Shown piece by piece: positions 44,212-51,239 of a DNA stretch of 64,000 bases. Made by a program: the position numbers and the translations under genes. The notes beneath the pieces are model-generated. The model did no database searches. It was not told the DNA's origin and saw nothing but the letters and a program-made list of their open reading frames with translations. Position 1 is the first letter of the stretch. Every line of letters begins with the position of its first letter. Source of the stretch: an uncultured Oscillospiraceae bacterium (GTDB lineage: Bacteria > Bacillota > Clostridia > Oscillospirales > Oscillospiraceae). The DNA is taken from the NCBI GenBank assembly GCA_947627715.1, contig CANQXK010000007.1, positions 1 to 64,000 on the forward strand, read 5' to 3'.

Positions 44212-45133
44212 CGTAGATCTCCGGGTACACGGCCAGGGCGATCTGCCGCATGGCCTCCACCACGTTCTGATCCGGCAGGGACGAGGCCATGTTGTCGATG
44301 GCGTAGACCTCCCCGTTTTTCACCGCCGGGACCTGGTCCCAGCCGGGGCGGCCCAAAATCTCCGCCACGGGGTCGTCGATGTAGTTTACGTTGGTGAGGA
44401 TCACGTCCGGCTGCGCGGCCACCACCGTCTCCTCGGTGACGCCCAGCCAGCCCGTCTCGCCGGCCAGGATGTTCTCCGCGCCGATAAGCTCCAAAAGCTC
44501 GTTGAGGAACACCCCGGAGCCGAAGCTGTAGAGGTAGGGCGCGGCGGAGATCTCAAAGTAGACGCTCTTTTTGTCCGTGACCGTCTTCCCCTTCTCCGCA
44601 AGCTCGTCGATTTGTGCCTGCATCTCATCGACGATCTTCTTCCCCCGGTCCTGCTCCCCCAAAAGCTCCGCCACGAAGGCGATGTCCCCCTGGATGTCGG
44701 CGATGCTGTCGCTGGTGGGGACGCACGCCACGCAGACCCCCAGGTCGATGAGGGGCTGGTAGGGGGCCTCCTGGTCGTAGAGGGACATATTGGTGACCAG
44801 CAGCACGTCAGGCTTCAGGCTCACAAGGCTCTCCATGTCCGGGGCCACCATATCCAGCACCAGGGCGTCCTCCGGGACCCCCTCAAGGCCCACGCTGGAG
44901 GTGTCGCACGCGGCAATCTGATCCCCGTGGCCCAGGGCCGCCACCATCTCCGCAAGGGACGGGGCCAGCACCGCCACGGACTCGATCTTCCCCGGCACGG
45001 CGATCTCCGCGCCGCTGGGGTCGGTGAGGGTGCGGGGGGAGGAACCTGCCGTGTTCCCGTCTCCGCACGCTGTAAGGCTCAAGGCCAGGATAACGGCCAG
45101 CGCCAGGCAAACTGCTCTTGATTTGGTTTTCAT
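44204..45133 (-). CDS. btuF: Cobalamin-binding lipoprotein BtuF
   Basis: Substrate-binding lipoprotein of the importer: a signal peptide with lipobox LTAC (C23), then a periplasmic-binding-protein fold of the BtuF/FhuD type (VAVLAPSLAEMVAALG, DMESLVSLKPDVLLVTN). 309 residues from ATG at 45133, with AAAGGAAG upstream. The frame continues to 45259 but that part is the riboswitch expression platform. B12 specificity is inferred from the riboswitch. Confidence 0.92.
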   Translation of the reverse strand: MKTKSRAVCLALAVILALSLTACGDGNTAGSSPRTLTDPSGAEIAVPGKIESVAVLAPSLAEMVAALGHGDQIAACDTSSVGLEGVPEDALVLDMVAPDMESLVSLKPDVLLVTNMSLYDQEAPYQPLIDLGVCVACVPTSDSIADIQGDIAFVAELLGEQDRGKKIVDEMQAQIDELAEKGKTVTDKKSVYFEISAAPYLYSFGSGVFLNELLELIGAENILAGETGWLGVTEETVVAAQPDVILTNVNYIDDPVAEILGRPGWDQVPAVKNGEVYAIDNMASSLPDQNVVEAMRQIALAVYPEIYGE

Positions 45134-45156
45134 GCGTTTCTTCCTTTCTGTCCGGC

Positions 45157-45191
45157 AAAAAAGAACACCCCTCCAATCAAGGGGTGTTCTT
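45157..45191 (-). terminator. Riboswitch-controlled terminator (attenuator) of btuFCD
   Basis: A 12-bp perfect stem AAGAACACCCCT/AGGGGTGTTCTT followed by a T-run, 24 nt before btuF. The flanking GCCGG/CCGGC pair can extend or compete with the stem, linking it to the riboswitch. Confidence 0.85.
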
Positions 45192-45415
45192 GCCGGCAGA
45201 GACCTGACCCCATGAGCTTCCCCATGCGGCGGCGCAAAAACAGGCACAGGACCATTCATCGTGCTCCTGCGCAGGACAGACTCAGCGTTCTGACTTTACC
45301 GGCGCTCAGCGCCGGCGTTCACAGTGGCGGGACCGCGCGGGATTTTCACCCGACTTTCCTGAATAATAGCCTGACCCTTTATTGGACAGTATTCATTTTT
45401 CCCGGTATTTTTGCC
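45192..45415 (-). ncRNA. Cobalamin (B12) riboswitch
   Basis: The minus strand carries the B12-box core: GGAAAGTCGGGTGAAAATCC, then GCGCGGTCCCGCCACTGT, then a long hairpin CGCCGGCGCTGAGCGCCGG and AAAGTCAGAACGC. These are the conserved core, P5/L5 and J6/3 parts of AdoCbl riboswitches. It lies between the promoter and the attenuator in front of btuF. Exact ends are approximate. Confidence 0.88.
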
Positions 45416-45432
45416 CTTTTCGGGCGTATTTC

Positions 45433-45461
45433 AGTATACCAACGCCGTGGAAAAATGTCAA
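45433..45461 (-). promoter_or_regulatory. Promoter of the B12 operon
   Basis: TTGACA and TATACT with 17-nt spacing on the minus strand; the -35 box directly abuts the T-run of the preceding terminator. Confidence 0.8.
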
Positions 45462-45462
45462 G

Positions 45463-45500
45463 AAAAAAGGTTCCGCCCGCGATCTCTCACGGACGGGACC
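45463..45500 (-). terminator. Terminator after the zinc-ribbon gene
   Basis: On the minus strand GGTCCCGTCCG pairs with CGGGCGGAACC (one mismatch) and is followed by TTTTTT. Confidence 0.75.
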
Positions 45501-45521
45501 CTTTCACCATTGATTTTTCCC

Positions 45522-45926
45522 TCACGTCTTCCCGGAGAACCTGTTCCCGCACTTGGTACAGGTGATCTGGATACGGCCCTTCCCCCGTGGGACACGAAGG
45601 CGCGAGTGGCAGGTGGGGCAGGTGAAGAACTTATACTCTCTGCGCATGGAAAGCCGCGTTTTGTAATCCCGGAAGGTCCTGCGCAGGGCCGACGTCCGCT
45701 CCAGATACCGGGCGTTCTCGCGGGACCGCTTGTAGATGTTCCTTGAACAGACGCGCCACCAGGTGTAGACGATCAGCGCCAGCACCACGATCTGGCAGAT
45801 AAAGCCCGCCAGCCCCGGAATGAAGGACAGGAGCATGAAGAGGATCGTCAGCCACCACGCGCATTTGGCCAGGTCGTCAAAGCCGTTGCGTCCCCGGAAA
45901 AAATTTGTCAGAAACCGCCTGATCAT
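45522..45926 (-). CDS. Membrane protein with C-terminal zinc ribbon
   Basis: A 134-residue protein with two membrane helices (about 22-38 and 40-57), a basic middle, and a zinc ribbon C103-x2-C106 and C123-x2-C126 (CPTC, CTKC). No known function. The start is ATG at 45926, 8 nt after GAGG; a GTG nine bases earlier is part of the ribosome site. Single gene, next to the IS30 locus. Confidence 0.75.
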   Translation of the reverse strand: MIRRFLTNFFRGRNGFDDLAKCAWWLTILFMLLSFIPGLAGFICQIVVLALIVYTWWRVCSRNIYKRSRENARYLERTSALRRTFRDYKTRLSMRREYKFFTCPTCHSRLRVPRGKGRIQITCTKCGNRFSGKT

Positions 45927-46203
45927 TTCCCTCACCTCTTTTGCGCCTGTGATGCAGATTCGTTACATTCTATTGTACTCAAAAAATCCCCCGGAGGTTT
46001 AAGAATCTGTAAACAATTATTGAAAAGGCGCGCAGGGCAAAGCCCTGCGCGCCAAAACTTGTCGGAAAAGGCCTTTGGCCTTTTCCGACAAAGGGGAACG
46101 TGCGGGAAACTCCACGTGAATTTTGCGAAATTCACGCGGAATTTCTCTGCCGTCGCCCTGCGCGCGCCCTTTTGGGGCACACTTGGGCGACAAAAGGCGT
46201 AGA
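45927..46203. other. Hairpin-cluster intergenic region left of the IS30 element
   Basis: No gene is supported. It contains four successive near-perfect hairpins between 46027 and 46191, listed below, and the short 5' region of the zinc-ribbon gene. Confidence 0.6.
46027..46191. repeat. Cluster of four hairpins
   Basis: Arms: GGCGCGCAGGGC/GCCCTGCGCGCC (46027-46053); 15-bp TTGTCGGAAAAGGCC and its complement with a 3-nt loop (46059-46091); CGTGAATTT/AAATTCACG around TGCG (46115-46136); GTCGCCC/GGGCGAC (46152-46191). The density suggests structured repeats or an RNA. Confidence 0.7.
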
Positions 46204-46303
46204 TTTACAATACAAGTGCAACAGGAGCGGGAAAAAAGCGTGACACATGGCGGGAAACCCCTTAGAATGGTGTTTGCGGACAACAAGGAAAGGGGCAGCC
46301 GTC

Positions 46304-46371
46304 ATGCGTCACTACAAACATCTTACCATAGAAGAACGGGAAAAGCTATATTTTTATGTACACGGTCACGG
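46304..46371 (+). pseudogene. IS30 transposase, N-terminal fragment
   Basis: Encodes MRHYKHLTIEEREKLYFYVH, the typical N-terminus of IS30 transposases, then reaches a stop soon after the insertion point. AAGGAAAGG precedes the ATG. Joined at the GG dinucleotide to 48883, the frame continues as HGHG-QSIRKIAQELDRSPS. Confidence 0.85.
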
Positions 46372-46385
46372 CGCAAGTTATATAT

Positions 46386-46520
46386 AATGATACCCCCCCG
46401 GCAAGCCTTGCGCCGTCCCTGGGCGATTGTAGGCCGTCCGGCGGGCCGTTCTGGACGTAACCGGCAGCCAGGGCCAGCCCCACCCGTGGGGGATTATGTA
46501 AACTACGGGCTACTGACTGA
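46386..46520. other. GC-rich non-coding segment at the left end of the element
   Basis: Contrasts with the A+T-rich rest of the element and contains several short GC inverted repeats, the last being CCCCACCCGTGGGG. No gene; it may be part of the recombination site or a structured RNA. Confidence 0.4.
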
Positions 46521-46585
46521 GTGTTTTCAGTAACCGACCACAACAAAAGGCGATTTCAAAAATCGAAAAAATTTCAAAAAAGCTC

Positions 46586-46615
46586 TCGACAATATACAGG
46601 AATATATGTTATTCT
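46586..46615 (+). promoter_or_regulatory. Possible promoter of the regulator-recombinase pair
   Basis: TCGACA and TATTCT separated by 18 nt, preceded by A-tracts, 27 nt before the regulator start. Confidence 0.4.
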
Positions 46616-46641
46616 GTTATTGCAAGGAAGGAGTGAACGGC

Positions 46642-46896
46642 ATGACCGAAAAGAACATCATTCGAGCCGCCATGAAAGCACGGAATATAAATCAGACGAT
46701 ATTGGCAAAAGACGCCGGGTACAGTAGGCAGACCAATGTGAGTGAGCTTCTCCGAAGCCAGAGTTTGCGGGTATGCGCCTTTGTACGGTTGCTGAACGCT
46801 ATGAACTTTGACGTGATTGTGGTGGATAGGAACACAAGGAGCGGGTTCAAGTGGAACGTAACCGAAAAGGACGATGAGAAGGAGAGCGCAAAATGA
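46642..46896 (+). CDS. Small helix-turn-helix regulator of the element
   Basis: An 84-residue protein whose N-terminal 55 residues (IIRAAMKARNINQTILAKDA, then SELLRSQSLRVCAFVRLLNAMN) read as an XRE/Cro-like helix-turn-helix; the tail is charged. GGAGTG precedes the ATG. Its stop overlaps the recombinase start (ATGA), so it probably controls the recombinase. Similar small genes often precede short recombinases in gut Firmicutes. Confidence 0.7.
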   Translation: MTEKNIIRAAMKARNINQTILAKDAGYSRQTNVSELLRSQSLRVCAFVRLLNAMNFDVIVVDRNTRSGFKWNVTEKDDEKESAK

Positions 46897-47582
46897 GGTA
46901 CTTTGTTGCCCGTGTATCCACCAAAGAACAAAACCTTGCCCGTCAGCTTGTTGTTGCAAGGGAGCGATTTGAAATACCCGACGAGAATGTTTTCTGCGAC
47001 AAGGCCAGCGGAAAGGATTTTGACAGGCCGGAATATAAGCGGATGAAAAGCCTTTTGCAACGTGGAGATGAGGTTATCGTAAAGGAGTTTGACCGCCTCG
47101 GCAGGAACAAATCAGAGGTCAAGACGGAGCTTGAATGGTTCAAGGAGCATGGGGTAATCGTCCGAATACTCGATATTCCGACTACGCTCATAGACTTCAA
47201 AGAGCAGACATGGGTTCTTGAAATGGTGAACAATATATTGATTGAGGTGATGGGAACAATAGCGGAGCAAGAGCGAAAGAAAATATTACAGCGCCAAGCG
47301 GAGGGGATAGCGGCTATGCCCATGGTGAATGGGCGTAGGGTGTCGGCACGGACGGGAAATCCGGCCGGTAGACCACCTTCTGAATATCCCGATTTTGAAA
47401 AGTTCCTGAAAATGAAAAAAGACGGTCTGCTGACCGTCAAGGAAGGGTGTGAGAGGTTAGGGATAAGCAGGAGCCAGTGGTACGCGCTGGAGCGCAAAAA
47501 AGAGAGAGGCAACACCCCTCCGGCAAGAGTTTGTGTTACCTCTCAAGAGCAATCCCACATGGAGATTACAAGCCAAGTATAA
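46893..47582 (+). CDS. Short serine recombinase (resolvase/invertase type)
   Basis: A 229-residue serine recombinase: catalytic S9 in ARVSTKEQ, R68 and R71 in FDRLGRNKSEV, the long E helix (VLEMVNNILIEVMGTIAEQE, about 117-136), a GRP linker and a C-terminal helix-turn-helix (TVKEGCERLGISRSQWYAL, about 186-204). Domain order is that of resolvases/invertases, not of IS607 TnpA, whose HTH is N-terminal, nor of large integrases. It is the likely enzyme that inserted the element. Coupled to the regulator upstream. Confidence 0.9.
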   Translation: MRYFVARVSTKEQNLARQLVVARERFEIPDENVFCDKASGKDFDRPEYKRMKSLLQRGDEVIVKEFDRLGRNKSEVKTELEWFKEHGVIVRILDIPTTLIDFKEQTWVLEMVNNILIEVMGTIAEQERKKILQRQAEGIAAMPMVNGRRVSARTGNPAGRPPSEYPDFEKFLKMKKDGLLTVKEGCERLGISRSQWYALERKKERGNTPPARVCVTSQEQSHMEITSQV

Positions 47583-47596
47583 CATTCTCCATGTGG
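47555..47596. promoter_or_regulatory. Perfect inverted repeat at the recombinase 3' end
   Basis: CCACATGGAGA and TCTCCATGTGG, 11-bp perfect arms with a 20-nt spacer that includes the recombinase stop codon. The spacing suits a protein-binding or recombination site; as RNA it would be a hairpin without a T-run. Confidence 0.5.
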
Positions 47597-47609
47597 AAAG
47601 TCAACAAAC

Positions 47610-47647
47610 ACCGCCGGTTTCATGCTGACGGTATTTTTCTATTTTTT
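47610..47647 (+). terminator. Possible terminator after the recombinase
   Basis: ACCG/CGGT stem with one inner pair, followed by ATTTTTCTATTTTTT. Confidence 0.45.
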
Positions 47648-47727
47648 GCTGTATTTTTATTGAAATATCCTCTTTTTTGTGGTACGATTTCTTTAAACGT
47701 GGTAACGCCACGGAAGGAGGAATCACA

Positions 47728-48786
47728 ATGAGTAAAAAACGTCTGGAGCCCGTACAACCGCCACAGAATCAGTATCCTCAACAGCCTCAAGGGGGCCAGC
47801 AGTATCAACAGCCATATCAGCAGAATCCACAGTATCAACAGCCACCATATCCTCAAGCGCCTTATCCGCAGTATCCTCCGTTTCAGCCTCAACCGAAAAA
47901 GAAGCACACGGCACGGAATATCTTGATAGGCGTGGCCGCTGTGTTTGCGTTTTTGGTCATCGTGGCTATCGGGAGCGGCGGTGAGGACAAGGACAATGAA
48001 GAAACGCCGGAGCAGGAGACAACACAAAAAGAAGATGTTGTTTCTGTAGCGATTGATGAGCACACGGTTTATGAAGGCCACGGCGTTAAGATTGATGTGA
48101 CTGGGATAGAGAAAACATCAAGAGGATATGAAGTTAGTTTTTATTTTGAGAATAATTCTACTTTGAACTTGGGATTCAATGTCCACGCTTATGCTGTGAA
48201 TGGTGTCATGTCAAAAGACGGCATATATACGATGGATACCGATGTTCCAGCAGGGAAAAAGTCCAACAACACGCTGAGAGTTTCTGATGAATGGGAGAGT
48301 TTTGGAGAGGAAAAGCCGGTTGAATATCTCGACATCCTTTTCTGGGCCTATGATAACGACAAGTACTTCAAAGAGTTTGATACAGGAGTCATCAGAATCG
48401 AAACGTCAGCATATCATGACGATTACACATATAAGCCGGAGGGTGGTCAGTCTCCAACGTATCAAGTGAACGGTATTGATGTTTACCCATCTATCAATGA
48501 TGAAATGCGCTTCTCGGTGATGATGGTCAACAACGGAGAGCAGTATATTTCATTTGACATGGACAGTGGCTCCGTAAACGATTGGGCCTACGATCTGGGC
48601 ATACAGGTATATGACGAGTTCCTTTTCCCTGGGTGTACCGGCGTGTATGAGGGGAAAATAAGCTCTGATTTCGTAGAAGAAAATTCTATAACCTCATTTG
48701 ACAAATTCAGTTTCACTTTAGATATAAGGCCGTCTGGGGAATACACGGAAAGCTATTCTACAGACTCAATAGAAGTTAAAAAATAA
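47728..48786 (+). CDS. Pro/Gln-rich tethered surface protein (element cargo)
   Basis: A 352-residue protein of unknown function. Residues 8-56 are Pro/Gln/Tyr-rich repeats (YQQP, PQYP), then KKKH, one membrane helix (64-83), an acidic linker (86-105) and an external domain of about 240 residues rich in beta-type segments, in two halves (VYEGHGVKIDVTGIEKTSRG and the later SPTYQVNGIDVYPSINDEM), perhaps a duplicated immunoglobulin-like domain. AAGGAGG lies 7 nt before the ATG. Low-complexity start inside and domain outside resemble DUF4352-type proteins. It ends with its own terminator. Confidence 0.8.
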   Translation: MSKKRLEPVQPPQNQYPQQPQGGQQYQQPYQQNPQYQQPPYPQAPYPQYPPFQPQPKKKHTARNILIGVAAVFAFLVIVAIGSGGEDKDNEETPEQETTQKEDVVSVAIDEHTVYEGHGVKIDVTGIEKTSRGYEVSFYFENNSTLNLGFNVHAYAVNGVMSKDGIYTMDTDVPAGKKSNNTLRVSDEWESFGEEKPVEYLDILFWAYDNDKYFKEFDTGVIRIETSAYHDDYTYKPEGGQSPTYQVNGIDVYPSINDEMRFSVMMVNNGEQYISFDMDSGSVNDWAYDLGIQVYDEFLFPGCTGVYEGKISSDFVEENSITSFDKFSFTLDIRPSGEYTESYSTDSIEVKK

Positions 48787-48793
48787 ATAGGAA

Positions 48794-48827
48794 AATCTCC
48801 GCTATAAAATATGGCGGAGATTTTTTT
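48794..48827 (+). terminator. Terminator of the cargo gene
   Basis: AATCTCCGC/GCGGAGATT with an 11-nt loop, followed by TTTTT. Confidence 0.85.
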
Positions 48828-48837
48828 GAAAAAGGTA

Positions 48838-48866
48838 TTGACATTTATGTGTGACAAATATATACC
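48838..48866 (+). promoter_or_regulatory. Outward-facing promoter at the right end of the element
   Basis: TTGACA and TATACC separated by 17 nt, 16 bp from the right junction, pointing into the IS30 remnant. Could drive the truncated transposase or, before insertion, be part of attP. Confidence 0.5.
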
Positions 48867-48882
48867 TAATGAAAAATTTAGG

Positions 48883-49828
48883 GCAAAGCATCCGAAAAAT
48901 CGCTCAGGAACTTGACCGTTCACCGTCCACGATCAGCCGGGAGCTGAAACGCGGCCGCTGCTATCGGCACCCATATATGCCCTCGACAGCGCAAATACGC
49001 TACGAAAAACGACGAAAGAAATGCGGTCGAAAGCATAAACTGTCGTCCCCTAAGAGCCGGGAAACGGTGCGCACACTCATAGAGGATCAGCACTGGTCCC
49101 CCGAACAGATAGCGAACAGGCTGAGGCTGGAGAACAACCCATTGCAGATAAGCTACGCCTCCATATACAGAGCCATAAGCGCCGGGCTTTTCAACGGTCC
49201 ACTGAACAAGGAGGGCCATCTTCGGAAAGCGTCAAGATTCTCCCGGCACCTGCGGCACAAGGGGAAAACGCGCAAGGCAGGCGGGAAAGGGAAGCAAAGC
49301 CAGATCCCCATCACCCACCACATTGAGGAAAGGCCGCAGGGAGCCCAGGACAGGACCGAGATCGGACACTTCGAGGGGGACACGGTCATAGGAAAGCTGG
49401 GGTCGGCGTGTTTACTAACGCTAGTGGATCGAAAGACGCGGTATACCGCCGGCGGGAAAACGGCGTCGAAGGAAGCGGAAGCCATTAAGGACAGAATGAT
49501 CAAAGCATTGAGCCATCTGCCACAGGACAAAGTAAAGAGCGTGACGCCGGACAGGGGCCGAGAGTTTGCCAGACATGGGGAAGTAACGGAGGCGCTGCCG
49601 CAGGTGGAGTTTTATTTTCCGGTGCCATACTCACCGTGGGAGCGAGGGACGAACGAGAACACCAACGGCCTCATCCGCGAGTTCCTGCCCAAAGGCTATG
49701 ACATTGCGAATGTTTCGGACAAGCAAGTTGAGCAGATGCTATTTCTCTTAAATACACGTCCAAGAAAATGCCTCAATTGGTTGACCCCTATGGAAGCTTT
49801 CTTCGATTGCGTGTTGCACTTGACTTGA
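48883..49828 (+). pseudogene. IS30 transposase, C-terminal part
   Basis: About 315 codons carrying the rest of the IS30 transposase: HTH (KIAQELDRSPSTISRELKRG), then the DDE domain with EGDTVIG, TPDRGREFA and NENTNGLIREF. The first 23 residues or so are on the other side of the insert. A frame from 48869 could express it as a truncated protein without a clear ribosome site. The stop lies within the right terminal repeat. Confidence 0.85.
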
Positions 49829-49842
49829 CAATTCACCAGGGA

Positions 49843-49873
49843 TTTTTTCCGACGTACGTGCCGCCGGAAAAAA
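49843..49873. repeat. Hairpin right of the IS30 element
   Basis: TTTTTTCCG and CGGAAAAAA, 9-bp arms around a 13-nt loop, 9 bp beyond the right IS30 end. May act as a terminator in either direction. Confidence 0.5.
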
Positions 49874-49902
49874 CGCTTAATTTGAGTTTTTTGACAAACT
49901 GA

Positions 49903-49929
49903 GGCGCGCAGAGCTTCGCTCTGCGCGCC
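49903..49929. repeat. 12-bp perfect hairpin downstream of ftsZ
   Basis: GGCGCGCAGAGC/GCTCTGCGCGCC with a 3-nt loop, the counterpart of the hairpin at 46027-46053; the base pair that differs is changed on both arms. Located 18 bp after the ftsZ stop on the minus strand, where it may act as a processing or termination signal. Confidence 0.65.
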
Positions 49930-49947
49930 AAAATGGATCAATATCGG

Positions 49948-51075
49948 TTATCTATTGAAGATTTTGAAGATCTTGTCAAAGGGGTCCTCCTCCGGCGGGA
50001 CCTCCTCCGGGGCGGGGGTCTCGGCGGGAGCGGCGGGGGCGGCCTCCGCCTTCTGCGCGGCCTCGCTGTAGAGGCCGGCGGCCTGGGCGGCGGACCCGGT
50101 GGCGGGCTTCAGGGTGGGCTTCTCGTCGAACCGGGTGGCGATGACGGTGACGCGGATCTCGTCGTCCAGATCGTCGTCAAACGCCGCGCCGAAGATGATG
50201 TTGGCGTCGGGATTGGCCGCCTCGTGGACGAGGTTGGCCGCCGCCTCGATGTCCTCCAGGGACATATCCATGGAGCCGGTGATGTTGATGAGCACGCCCC
50301 GCGCGCCGTTGATGGAGGTCTCCATAAGGGGCGAGGAGATGGCGGAACGGGCGGCGTCCTCCGCCTTGCCCTTCCCCGCGGCCTTGCCCACGCCCATGTG
50401 GGCGTAGCCGGCGTCCTTCATGATGGCGGTCACGTCCGCGAAGTCGAGGTTGATGAAGCCCGTCTGCTTCACAAGCTCGGAGATGCTGCTGACAGCCTGT
50501 TGAAGGACGGAGTCGGCGATCTCAAAGGCGTTGGCGAAGGTGAGCTTCTGGTCGGTGGCGTGCTTTAAGCGGTCGTTGGGGATGATGAGAAGGGCGTCCA
50601 CCTTGCCCAGGAGCTGCGCGATGCCCTCGTTGGCCTGGTCCATCCTGCGGCGGCCCTCGAAGCCAAAGGGCTTCGTCACCACGCCCACGGTGAGGATGCC
50701 CATTTCATGGGCGATGTCCGCCACAACGGGGGCCGCGCCTGTCCCGGTGCCGCCGCCCATTCCGGCGGCGATAAACACCATGTCGGCGTTCTCAAGGGTC
50801 TTGGAGATGTTGTTGCGGCTCTCCTCGGCGGCCTTCTTGCCCACCTCCGGGTTGGAGCCGGCGCCCTGGCCGTGAGTCAGCTTCTCGCCGATCTGGACCT
50901 TGGTGTCGGCGGCGGAGACGGCCAGAGCGGGCTTGTCGGTGTTGAGGGCGATAAGCTCCACGCCGGAGGTCCCCACCTTGGCCAGGCGGTTGACCACGTT
51001 GTTTCCGGCGCCGCCGATGCCGAGTACCTTTATCGTCACCACATTATCGGGTCCGTTATCTAAAGCAATGGGCAT
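49948..51075 (-). CDS. ftsZ: Cell division protein FtsZ
   Basis: Tubulin-like GTPase that forms the division ring. The 375 residues contain the N-terminal GIGGAGNNVVNRL, the tubulin signature GGGTGTGAAP (107-116), the T7 loop region NLDFADVTAIM and a C-terminal linker followed by the conserved peptide DPFDKIFKIF. AGGAGG lies 7 nt before the ATG. No ftsA precedes it. It has its own promoter and stands slightly apart from ftsQ at the end of the dcw cluster. Confidence 0.98.
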   Translation of the reverse strand: MPIALDNGPDNVVTIKVLGIGGAGNNVVNRLAKVGTSGVELIALNTDKPALAVSAADTKVQIGEKLTHGQGAGSNPEVGKKAAEESRNNISKTLENADMVFIAAGMGGGTGTGAAPVVADIAHEMGILTVGVVTKPFGFEGRRRMDQANEGIAQLLGKVDALLIIPNDRLKHATDQKLTFANAFEIADSVLQQAVSSISELVKQTGFINLDFADVTAIMKDAGYAHMGVGKAAGKGKAEDAARSAISSPLMETSINGARGVLINITGSMDMSLEDIEAAANLVHEAANPDANIIFGAAFDDDLDDEIRVTVIATRFDEKPTLKPATGSAAQAAGLYSEAAQKAEAAPAAPAETPAPEEVPPEEDPFDKIFKIFNR

Positions 51076-51143
51076 TTTATATCCTCCTCTGTATAAACGC
51101 GCCCGGACGGCACGTTTTCTCTTGTATATAAAATCACAGTTTT

Positions 51144-51172
51144 ATTTTAAACCGTTTTTTTCTCAAGGTCAA
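51144..51172 (-). promoter_or_regulatory. Probable ftsZ promoter
   Basis: TTGACC and TAAAAT with 17-nt spacing on the minus strand, about 70 nt upstream of the ftsZ start. Confidence 0.55.
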
Positions 51173-51239
51173 GCCCCAAGTGGAATTTTTTATTCAATTC
51201 CATGATAAAATGCGCCCTTTTGCCGTTTTTTTGACCCCG

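Larger units (their letters stand above)
45134..45521. other. Regulatory intergenic region of the B12 operon
   Basis: Holds, on the minus strand, the terminator of the zinc-ribbon gene, a promoter, a cobalamin riboswitch and a terminator-attenuator, listed separately. No gene. Confidence 0.8.
46372..48882 (+). mobile_element. Serine-recombinase element inserted in the IS30 transposase gene
   Basis: The 2,511-bp insert has lower G+C than the chromosome and carries a small regulator, a serine recombinase and a tethered surface-protein gene. Both junctions have GG (46370-46371 and 48881-48882); cutting there restores the IS30 frame. No terminal inverted repeats are clear, as expected for serine-recombinase integration (attL and attR differ). 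Confidence 0.75.
46204..49834 (+). mobile_element. IS30-family insertion sequence, interrupted by a second element
   Basis: Left terminal repeat at 46204-46222 and right at 49813-49834 share CAAGTGCAAC as inverted ends. Between them lies one IS30 transposase gene in two parts. Without the 2,511-bp insert the element would be about 1.1 kb, normal for IS30. Exact outer ends and target duplication could not be fixed. Confidence 0.8.

Noticed and set aside
46123..46533. A 136-codon frame crossing the left IS30 end and the insertion junction
   Set aside because: It joins hairpin repeats, the IS end and part of the insert in the wrong frame for the transposase; no homology seen.
46893..47582. Assignment of the recombinase to IS607 TnpA
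   Set aside because: A GG crossover fits IS607, but TnpA has its helix-turn-helix at the N-terminus and is usually next to TnpB; here the HTH is C-terminal and no TnpB exists.
47755..47885. CAA/CAG/CCA-rich repeats that could be taken for a repeat array
   Set aside because: They encode the Pro/Gln/Tyr-rich start of the cargo protein and stay in frame.
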